Shown here: piece after piece, positions 1 to 4,676 of the stretch
Position numbering within the stretch: position 1 is the first letter of the stretch
Layout: each line of letters opens with the position of its first letter
Assembly (NCBI GenBank): GCA_017882245.1
Contig: JADGPV010000024.1
Location: 1 to 5,274, forward strand
Origin: Bacteroidales bacterium
Lineage (GTDB): Bacteria; Bacteroidota; Bacteroidia; Bacteroidales; VadinHA17
Direction of reading: 5' to 3'
DNA length: 5,274 bases
Made by a program: the position numbers and the translations under genes
Notes under the pieces: model-generated
Database searches by the model: none
What the model was told of the DNA's origin: nothing
Seen by the model: the letters and a program-made list of their open reading frames with translations, nothing else

Positions 1-420
1 AAATTCGGCATTTCCAGGCCTTCAGTGGCACTGATAGGGGCGTCTGAGAAAGTGAGCCGCCACTTCCCGAACACACTTGACTATTCGGTGATGTGCAAGA
101 TGGCTGAGAGGGGTCAGATCTCATCATGTGTGATGGACGGCCCGGTTGACCTCTTCCTCGCCTGTGACCCGGCCAGCGTGAAGATAAAAGGCGTGGATAC
201 ACCTCTCGCGGGTAATGCCGATATATTGCTTTTCCCGTCACTTGAATCATGTAATCCTTTCTACAAAGGGCTGATGCTTTTCGGCAGGGGTGAGCTTGCC
301 GGGATGATCTGCGGTACCTCCAAACCGGTAGTGCTGATGTCAAGAAGTGAAAGCGAATTGTCAAAATATTACTGTGTGGCACTTGCATGCCTTATGGCAG
401 CTAAGAAAGATGTAAACTGA
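1..420 (+). CDS. ptb: Phosphate butyryltransferase, C-terminal part (5' end outside window)
   Basis: This enzyme transfers an acyl group from butyryl-CoA (or a related short or branched acyl-CoA) to phosphate, giving acyl phosphate for the kinase encoded next. The frame is open from base 1, and 139 residues plus a TGA stop are visible. Family members have about 300 residues, so roughly the N-terminal half is missing. The GTG at 25 is an internal valine, not the start. Visible family landmarks are TLDYSVMCKMAERGQ, the following DGP, ADILLFPSLESCNPFYKGL (counterpart of the usual P-x-x-E-x-G-N-x-x-YK segment, here with Cys in place of the usual Gly) and KPVVLMSRSES near the end. This is the PTA/PTB fold (Pfam PF01515). 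Ptb is preferred over Pta because a butyrate-kinase gene overlaps it by one base. Acyl chain preference (butyryl, isobutyryl, isovaleryl) cannot be read from this fragment. Confidence 0.93.
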   Translation, partial: KFGISRPSVALIGASEKVSRHFPNTLDYSVMCKMAERGQISSCVMDGPVDLFLACDPASVKIKGVDTPLAGNADILLFPSLESCNPFYKGLMLFGRGELAGMICGTSKPVVLMSRSESELSKYYCVALACLMAAKKDVN

Positions 421-1499
421 TGGAAAAGAAACTCATACTGGCTGTAAATCCGGGTTCGACAAGTACCAAACTTGCATTGTATAATGGAGATCAGCAGCTC
501 TTTGAGACGACGCTGAGACACAGTACAGAAGAACTTGCAGGCTTCAGGAGGATCGTAGATCAGCTGTCGTTCAGGCATGATATAATTCTGAAAGCGCTTA
601 AGGAGGAAAAAACAGACTTGAGCGGAATTGTAGCTATTGTTGGCAGGGGTGGATTAGTAAATCCCATTGAGTCAGGTATATATGAGGTCAACGACCTGAT
701 GAGGAAACATTTATCGGAGGCAGTCAACGGTGAGCATGCAAGTAACCTTGGAGCCCTTATTGCCAGCGAGATCGCGAAAGACCTACCGGGGGTGAAGGCA
801 TATATAGTCGATCCTGTGGTTGTGGATGAGCTGGAACCGGTGGCCCGTTTGTCAGGCCACCCCCTGATAAAGAGAGTTTCGATATTCCATGCTCTTAACC
901 AGAAGGCTGTTGCACGCATATATGCTGCCTCTGTCGGAAAGGAGTATGAAAAGCTCAGTCTGGTAGTTGCTCATATGGGGGGAGGCATAAGCGTCGGTGC
1001 GCACCTGAAAGGAAGAGTAATTGATGTCAATAACGCTCTGAATGGTGACGGACCCTACTCACCGGAACGCAGCGGCGGACTGCCGACCCTGCAGCTTGCC
1101 GAGATCTGCTTTAGCGGCAGGTATTCACTTGATGAAGTAAAGTCGATGATTGCAGGTAAAGGAGGTATTGTAGCCTATCTGGGGACAAATGATTTCATGG
1201 AGGCGTGCAAAAGGGCCGATGCCGGAGACAAATTTGCCGAGCTTGTTGTACTTGGGTGTAGCTATCAGATTATAAAAGAGATAGGAGCAATGGCAGCAGT
1301 CCTTGGAGGAGAAGTGGATGCTATCATTCTGACAGGTGGTCTGGCATTTGATAAAAGGCACGTAGAAAGGATTGTTTCAAAGGTGAAGCAGATTGCACCG
1401 ATCTTTGTCTACCCGGGCGAGGATGAGCTGAAGGCGCTGGCTTTCAATGGCTTCCTGGCTATCACGGGACAGATTGCGGTGAAGGAATACAAGGGCTAA
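420..1499 (+). CDS. buk: Butyrate kinase
   Basis: The product transfers phosphate from butyryl phosphate to ADP, giving butyrate and ATP: the energy-yielding last step of Ptb-Buk fermentation in the cytoplasm. It has 359 residues, a normal full length. It belongs to the acetate/butyrate kinase branch of the ASKHA fold. The N-terminal phosphate loop is NPGSTSTKLAL (10-20). Other landmarks are VGRGG (74-78), EHASNLGA (105-112), DPVVVDEL (131-138), HMGGGISV (185-192), the PERSGGLP stretch (215-222), TGGLA (305-309) and PGEDELKALA (332-341). All expected catalytic-core motifs are intact. The ATG shares its A with the TGA of ptb (TGATG), the usual sign of translational coupling; only a weak purine stretch precedes it inside ptb. 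Branched-chain fatty acid kinases share the same motifs, so isobutyrate or isovalerate is an alternative substrate. Confidence 0.95.
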   Translation: MEKKLILAVNPGSTSTKLALYNGDQQLFETTLRHSTEELAGFRRIVDQLSFRHDIILKALKEEKTDLSGIVAIVGRGGLVNPIESGIYEVNDLMRKHLSEAVNGEHASNLGALIASEIAKDLPGVKAYIVDPVVVDELEPVARLSGHPLIKRVSIFHALNQKAVARIYAASVGKEYEKLSLVVAHMGGGISVGAHLKGRVIDVNNALNGDGPYSPERSGGLPTLQLAEICFSGRYSLDEVKSMIAGKGGIVAYLGTNDFMEACKRADAGDKFAELVVLGCSYQIIKEIGAMAAVLGGEVDAIILTGGLAFDKRHVERIVSKVKQIAPIFVYPGEDELKALAFNGFLAITGQIAVKEYKG

Positions 1500-1500
1500 C

Positions 1501-1582
1501 GGTCCGTGTTCCGCGTTCCGCGTGGCAGCCGTCAGTCCTCAGTCTTCAAATTCTAATCAGCAATTCACTACTGCCTATTGAC
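1501..1582. repeat. Three short heptanucleotide tandem repeats between convergent genes
   Basis: The gap between buk and the convergent SDR gene contains three different imperfect 7-bp tandem repeats. First, 1501-1521 has three units: GGTCCGT, then GTTCCGC twice. Second, 1526-1546 has CAGCCGT, CAGTCCT and CAGTCTT. Third, 1569-1582 has TACTGCC and TATTGAC. The SDR stop codon (complement of 1582-1584) lies at the edge of the third. No hairpin plus T-tract terminator is visible. I recall similar heptamers in intergenic DNA of other Bacteroidota genomes, but cannot verify that here. Confidence 0.6.
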
Positions 1583-2277
1583 TAAGGAACAGACACCGCT
1601 ACCGGCAGTATTTTCCCGTTGAAATACTTATTCCCGTTGATTGCAAAATCAGCAATGTACGCAGCCATCTGAGCAGGCGAGACAGGGGCCGGCGATCCCG
1701 GGAAAGCATGACTGAACATCTCTGTCTGCACTGCGCCGGGACACAGGCAGTTGAATGAGATACCCCTGTCAGCATATTCTGCTGCAAGACATTCGGTAAG
1801 TATGGCCAGGGCGCCCTTGGTGGCACTGTAATATGACAGACCGGCGAACTTCAGACTGCCCTGAAAACCACCCATGCTTCCTATGTTTACAACATGAGAA
1901 CCCCTGCTGAACAGAGGTAAAAGCTCAGTAATAAGGATTGCAGGGGCTGAGAAATTAACTGATATCAGCGACGCGATCTCCTTATCGCTGTGGTCAGTGA
2001 ATGGCTTGTTGACGAGGTAACCTGCATTGTTTATGAGTATGTCGATCCTGCCAGGATCAGCGCTAAGGCTCTTTTTAAGCTCTCTGAGCAATGATCTTGG
2101 TCCGGCAATGTCAAGGGCAACTGCGGTGATGTTTTTGTCCGGGCAGCTGTCAGCAAGGCTCCTGAGGGCTGTTTCATTGCGTGCTATGGCGAATATTCTG
2201 TTCTGCGGCTCTTCAGCCATTTTCCTGGCTACCTCCCTGCCTATACCTGATGATGCCCCTGTGATTACTATATTCAT
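1582..2277 (-). CDS. Short-chain dehydrogenase/reductase (SDR), classical type
   Basis: A 231-residue NAD(P)-dependent oxidoreductase of the classical SDR family (Rossmann fold, probably cytoplasmic); the substrate is unknown. The cofactor motif TGASSGIG is at residues 6-13 and NNAG at 83-86. The catalytic tetrad is Asn108 (SVNFSA), Ser134 (NIGS), Tyr150 and Lys154 (YSATK at 150-154). The CPGAVQTEM segment follows at 179-187. Arg33 after the second beta strand (AIARN) suggests, but does not prove, NADP(H) preference. The ATG at 2277-2275 puts TGxxxGIG at the usual distance from the N terminus, and no Shine-Dalgarno sequence is seen. At 231 residues it is slightly shorter than typical 245-260 residue members, but all active-site residues are present. 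It converges with buk and diverges from the beta-barrel gene. Many such genes are annotated as 3-oxoacyl-ACP reductase (FabG); nothing in the neighbourhood supports that here. Confidence 0.9.
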   Translation of the reverse strand: MNIVITGASSGIGREVARKMAEEPQNRIFAIARNETALRSLADSCPDKNITAVALDIAGPRSLLRELKKSLSADPGRIDILINNAGYLVNKPFTDHSDKEIASLISVNFSAPAILITELLPLFSRGSHVVNIGSMGGFQGSLKFAGLSYYSATKGALAILTECLAAEYADRGISFNCLCPGAVQTEMFSHAFPGSPAPVSPAQMAAYIADFAINGNKYFNGKILPVAVSVP

Positions 2278-2340
2278 CTCGTTATCAGTAAATTGGTGAA
2301 ATGCTAAATGAAAATTCCGGGTATGCTACGGTAAATGTAC

Positions 2341-2348
2341 TAATTTTG
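2341..2348 (+). promoter_or_regulatory. Bacteroidota-type -7 box before the beta-barrel gene
   Basis: TAATTTTG matches the TAnnTTTG consensus and lies 36 bases upstream of the ATG at 2384, followed by C as often seen. No convincing TTTG or TTG is found at the -33 spacing, so only the -7 half is supported. Transcription would start near 2352-2356 and leave a leader of roughly 30 bases. Confidence 0.5.
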
Positions 2349-2383
2349 CTTTTATTTGTACCCTTCTAAAAAGATTGCCAAAT

Positions 2384-2938
2384 ATGAAGCGCCTGGTAAT
2401 TATTTTAATTATTATATCTTTGGTTATCAGCTCTTTTGGACAGACAGTATCCAATCAAAAACCACCGCTGAGGGAGAGGATATTCTTTGGCGGCTACTTC
2501 GGACTGCAATTCGGTACAATTACAAACATAGATATATCCCCCACAGTCGGGGTCTGGGTATTGCCTCGTGTTGCCATCGCTGCAGGTCCGTCATTCCAGT
2601 ATTACGCTGATCCGTATGATGAAACATTTATTTATGGAGGCATGACGTACCTTCAGTTGACTATTTTACAGGACCTGAATAATATCCTGCCAATCGGTCT
2701 CCATTTGGGAATATTTGGTCAGCTTGAATATGAAGGGCTCAGTCTTGAGAAATCATATATTACACAGATGCCTGACGAACATGGCAGGGTATATTCAAAT
2801 GCAGTCCTTCTCGGACCAGGGATATCGCAGTCTATGGGTGGAAGAGCTTCAATAAACCTGAGTTTTCTCTGGGCTTTGAACCAGTCAAAATACATTCACT
2901 ATGGGTCCCCGGAAATTAGAGTAAGCTTTAACTTTTAA
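2384..2938 (+). CDS. Secreted protein of unknown function, probable small outer-membrane beta-barrel
   Basis: I do not recognise the family. The 184-residue product begins with a clear signal peptide: MKR, then a hydrophobic core VIILIIISLVIS and SSFGQ, with probable cleavage near residues 19-20. The mature part is rich in alternating aromatic and small residues (for example GGYFGLQFG, VAIAAGPSFQYY, LLGPGISQSMG, INLSFLWAL) and ends in RVSFNF with a terminal Phe. This is the usual signature of an outer-membrane barrel recognised by the BAM machinery. About 160 mature residues would suit an eight-strand barrel. The frame is open back to a TTG at 2375, but the ATG at 2384 places the basic residues directly before the hydrophobic core and is preferred. 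It lies 40 bases before the FKBP gene on the same strand and could be co-transcribed with it. Confidence 0.75.
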   Translation: MKRLVIILIIISLVISSFGQTVSNQKPPLRERIFFGGYFGLQFGTITNIDISPTVGVWVLPRVAIAAGPSFQYYADPYDETFIYGGMTYLQLTILQDLNNILPIGLHLGIFGQLEYEGLSLEKSYITQMPDEHGRVYSNAVLLGPGISQSMGGRASINLSFLWALNQSKYIHYGSPEIRVSFNF

Positions 2939-2952
2939 ATAAGATAAGTTAA

Positions 2953-2966
2953 TATAATTAATTATA
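2953..2966. repeat. 14-bp perfect AT-only palindrome before the FKBP gene
   Basis: TATAATTAATTATA is a perfect inverted repeat ending 12 bases upstream of the ATG at 2979. It could be an operator or promoter element, but in DNA this AT-rich a palindrome of this size is weak evidence by itself. Confidence 0.25.
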
Positions 2967-2978
2967 AAACAAATATTT

Positions 2979-3512
2979 ATGAAAATTGAAAATAATAGGT
3001 TTGCCTCACTTGTATATACCCTGCACGAGGGTGATAAAAAGGGTAAAGTATTAGAGACTGTTGAAGAGGCGTCTCCGCTGACTTTTGTCTTCGGAACAGG
3101 CAGGTTGCTGCCGGGATTTGAGGCAAACCTGGCAGGACTGGAAGAGGGCTCAGCTTTTGATTTTCACCTGGCCGCTGCAGATGCTTACAGCGAGAAACGT
3201 GAGGAGATGGTTATCAGCCTGCCAAGAAATATTTTCGAAGATGAAGGAGTTTTGAGAAGTGAGATATGTTTTGTCGGTAACACTGTACCCATGATGGATT
3301 CTCACGGCGAGAGAATGAATGGCGTCGTGACAGAGATAGGTGATGCCTTTGTCAAGATGGATTTCAACCATCCTCTCGCAGGCACAGATCTCCATTTCTC
3401 CGGCAGGGTCATCGGAGTGCGGGAAGCAACTCCGGAAGAGATAATGGGTCCGGTGTCAGACTGTTCATCATGCGGCAGCAGGAGCAATGGCTGCGGCGGA
3501 TCATGCGGATGA
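2979..3512 (+). CDS. SlyD-like FKBP-type peptidyl-prolyl cis-trans isomerase
   Basis: The 177-residue product is a cytoplasmic prolyl isomerase and chaperone of the SlyD group. It has no signal peptide. An N-terminal FKBP half carries GTGRLLPGFEANLAGLEEG (39-57). An insert-in-flap chaperone domain occupies roughly 68-125. The chain returns to the FKBP fold at MDFNHPLAGTDLHFSGRV (127-144), the SlyD hallmark. The C-terminal tail has four cysteines at 162, 165, 172 and 176 (CxxC-x6-CxxxC) between Gly and Ser. It could bind metal, as the longer His/Cys tail of E. coli SlyD does with nickel, but has no histidines. The ATG at 2979 follows an A-rich leader without Shine-Dalgarno sequence, typical of Bacteroidota. 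A hairpin 70 bases after the stop may end the transcript. The fold is certain; metal binding is inference. Confidence 0.92.
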   Translation: MKIENNRFASLVYTLHEGDKKGKVLETVEEASPLTFVFGTGRLLPGFEANLAGLEEGSAFDFHLAAADAYSEKREEMVISLPRNIFEDEGVLRSEICFVGNTVPMMDSHGERMNGVVTEIGDAFVKMDFNHPLAGTDLHFSGRVIGVREATPEEIMGPVSDCSSCGSRSNGCGGSCG

Positions 3513-3581
3513 GGTATTGAAACTCTGTAGCTTCTGGTTACTGCCTTAAACCCCTATCATTAGTATTTAGCAATTTCTGTT

Positions 3582-3602
3582 GGTGCACATTCACTGTGCG
3601 CC
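3582..3602 (+). terminator. Hairpin, possible transcription terminator of the FKBP gene
   Basis: GGTGCACA and TGTGCGCC form an 8-bp stem with one G-T wobble around the 5-base loop TTCAC. A pyrimidine-rich tract (TCCTTTCCCTTATTTTA) follows instead of a clean run of T. It starts 70 bases after the FKBP stop. It is plausible as a factor-independent terminator but not canonical. Confidence 0.5.
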
Positions 3603-3760
3603 TCCTTTCCCTTATTTTATATCCTTCCAGAATTGAAAATACCGGATAGGGTAGAGATTAACCTGAAAAAATCAAATCCTGACGACTTAAGCTTTACACG
3701 GATAGTTCAGGAGAATTTCTGTTCAGCTATTTCCTTGCTCAATCTAAAAAATCGCTCGAT

Positions 3761-3772
3761 TCACAAATGTAA
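3761..3772. promoter_or_regulatory. Operator-like palindrome, upstream cluster, imperfect copy
   Basis: TCACAAATGTAA differs by one base from the TTACA-nn-TGTAA pattern found four more times downstream. Read on the minus strand it contains TACATTTG (3771-3764), a perfect Bacteroidota -7 box pointing toward the FKBP gene. Its centre is 46 bp, twice 23 bp, from the next copy. Confidence 0.4.
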
Positions 3773-3801
3773 ACATACGAAATTAATAAAAACAGTGCTT
3801 T

Positions 3802-3818
3802 TGTAATTACAGATGTAA
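3802..3818. promoter_or_regulatory. Operator-like palindrome, upstream cluster, perfect copy with an extra half-site
   Basis: TTACAGATGTAA at 3807-3818 has perfect 5-bp arms around GA. The preceding TGTAA (3802-3806) forms a second overlapping palindrome TGTAATTACA (3802-3811), so three half-sites stand in a row. Further TGTAA half-sites follow at 3829, 3837 and 3850. The one at 3837-3841 falls exactly where the right arm of a site 23 bp further on would lie. Confidence 0.5.
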
Positions 3819-4112
3819 CCGACTTCTATGTAAGTATGTAAATTAACTCTGTAAAGAAATAACTACTCATATATATAGCTTTATACCAATAAATTAATTG
3901 AATTATCTACACTGATTGTTTATCCAAATCAGCACCTGAAAGTAGTTTATGTTTAGAAACAGGCCGTTTTCTTGTTATATAATTCATATAATCAGAGAAT
4001 AATGAGTTCTAAAGTATATAAATACATCAGGGTCATCAGGTAATTTATTGAAGAAATATATGCGACACAAGGTGAATTATTAAGATACATAATTTTAATA
4101 AATTACTTAACA

Positions 4113-4124
4113 TTACAAATGTAA
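4113..4124. promoter_or_regulatory. Operator-like palindrome A before the XRE gene
   Basis: TTACAAATGTAA has perfect arms and is the first of three regularly spaced copies. It is the exact reverse complement of copy C. On the minus strand it contains TACATTTG, a perfect -7 box reading leftward, so it could overlap a divergent promoter. Confidence 0.65.
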
Positions 4125-4135
4125 GTAACATTAAA

Positions 4136-4147
4136 TTACATATGTAA
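4136..4147. promoter_or_regulatory. Operator-like palindrome B before the XRE gene
   Basis: TTACATATGTAA is a fully self-complementary 12-mer. Its centre is 23 bp from copy A and 24 bp from copy C, a little over two helical turns each way. Dimers bound at neighbouring sites would therefore lie on nearly the same face of the DNA. Confidence 0.65.
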
Positions 4148-4159
4148 ACAAAGTTATAT

Positions 4160-4171
4160 TTACATTTGTAA
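4160..4171. promoter_or_regulatory. Operator-like palindrome C overlapping the -7 box of the XRE gene
   Basis: TTACATTTGTAA has perfect arms and ends 15 bases before the XRE start codon. Bases 4161-4168 (TACATTTG) match the Bacteroidota -7 consensus TAnnTTTG. A protein bound here would directly block RNA polymerase. No -33 TTG is found at the normal spacing. The leader would be only about 12-15 bases. Confidence 0.65.
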
Positions 4172-4186
4172 TAAACACATTAAATC

Positions 4187-4627
4187 ATGAAAGAGAGAAT
4201 CCTTGCCTTTTTACAGAGTGAAAACAAGAGTTATGCGCAATTTGCTGAAGAAATCGGGGTTCAGCCTTCCGGTATTTCTCATATACTTTCTGGCAGAAAC
4301 AATCCAAGCCTTGATTTTGTGATGAAGATGCTGCAAAAATATCGCTCCCTCTCTGAAGAGTGGCTCCTGTTCGGACGCGGGCCGATGTACAAATACATTT
4401 CTCAACCGACACTGTTTGATATTCCGCCCTCTGTTTACGTTTCAGAGGAGGTAATGTCTGATGATACAAGAATACCTCCTGAAGCATCATCATTGACAGG
4501 AAGTCCTGAAAAGGCCTCTCAACTCAATTATCAGAAGAATGATAATCAGAATCCAAAAGAAAAGACCCTGACAAGGGTACTGTTATTCTATTCTGACAAA
4601 ACTTGCACTGAATACAATCCTTCGTAA
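4187..4627 (+). CDS. XRE-family helix-turn-helix DNA-binding protein
   Basis: A 146-residue putative transcription regulator. The N-terminal Cro/cI-type domain covers roughly residues 1-65. Its recognition region is YAQFAEEIGVQPSGISHILS (16-35), followed by GRNNPSLDFVMKML and the EEWLLFGRGPMYKY segment (58-70). Residues 71-127 are polar, Pro/Ser/Asn-rich and probably flexible. The chain ends with a compact hydrophobic-aromatic tail TRVLLFYSDKTCTEYNPS (129-146), probably one or two beta strands. I recall this head-linker-tail layout from many Bacteroidota proteins of unknown target; that is memory, not a search. The ATG at 4187 gives the standard MKERI start. Three palindromes lie directly upstream, the nearest over the -7 box, pointing to autoregulation. 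No metabolic neighbour explains its role; pyrK behind it has its own promoter-like sequence. Confidence 0.88.
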   Translation: MKERILAFLQSENKSYAQFAEEIGVQPSGISHILSGRNNPSLDFVMKMLQKYRSLSEEWLLFGRGPMYKYISQPTLFDIPPSVYVSEEVMSDDTRIPPEASSLTGSPEKASQLNYQKNDNQNPKEKTLTRVLLFYSDKTCTEYNPS

Positions 4628-4647
4628 GGGAATCTTCTCAAATTATC

Positions 4648-4655
4648 TACCTTTG
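4648..4655 (+). promoter_or_regulatory. Bacteroidota-type -7 box before pyrK
   Basis: TACCTTTG matches TAnnTTTG and stands 21 bases before the pyrK ATG. It lies in the 49-base gap after the XRE gene, so pyrK probably has its own promoter. No good -33 element is seen at the usual spacing. Confidence 0.5.
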
Positions 4656-4676
4656 CAGATAAGGTAAAGGGCCCAG

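Larger units (their letters stand above)
3513..4186. other. 674-base intergenic region, mostly AT-rich, with operator-like repeats and no convincing gene
   Basis: From about 3740 to 4186 this DNA is markedly more AT-rich than the flanking genes. It contains the hairpin at 3582-3602 and two clusters of TTACA-nn-TGTAA palindromes, each listed separately. An open plus frame without an ATG runs from 3564 to a TAA at 3804-3806. From its TTG at 3633 it would give 57 residues (beginning LKIPDRVEINLKKSNPDD). It has a fairly protein-like composition but no recognisable family, and may be a gene remnant or chance. Between 3860 and 4105 only tiny ORFs occur on either strand. Confidence 0.6.

Noticed and set aside
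25..420. A 131-residue gene starting at GTG 25
   Set aside because: The frame is open to base 1 and matches the middle of phosphate butyryltransferase, so the GTG is an internal Val codon.
560..919. Minus-strand ORF inside butyrate kinase
   Set aside because: Shadow of buk, which is complete and has all its motifs.
2375..2383. TTG at 2375 as start of the barrel-like protein
   Set aside because: It adds three residues before a good ATG-initiated signal peptide; the ATG at 2384 fits better.
3907..3987. 26-residue minus-strand ORF (MNYITRKRPVSKHKLLSGAD...)
   Set aside because: Protein-like composition, but too short, with no promoter box or ribosome site and no recognised family.
4025..4040. 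Direct repeat CATCAGG twice, 9 bp apart
   Set aside because: Two short copies only, with no associated signal; likely chance.
4048..4113. 22-residue hydrophobic minus-strand ORF starting at palindrome A
   Set aside because: Its ATG would fall at or before the expected transcription start of the leftward -7 box, and AT-rich DNA readily yields hydrophobic ORFs.
4113..4171. Plasmid-like iteron origin
   Set aside because: The repeats are short palindromes rather than direct iterons, no Rep gene is present, and pyrK indicates a chromosomal setting.
3513..4186. CRISPR array or tRNA gene in the long intergenic region
   Set aside because: No repeat of 20 bases or more with spacers, and no cloverleaf or TTCGA-type T-arm was seen.
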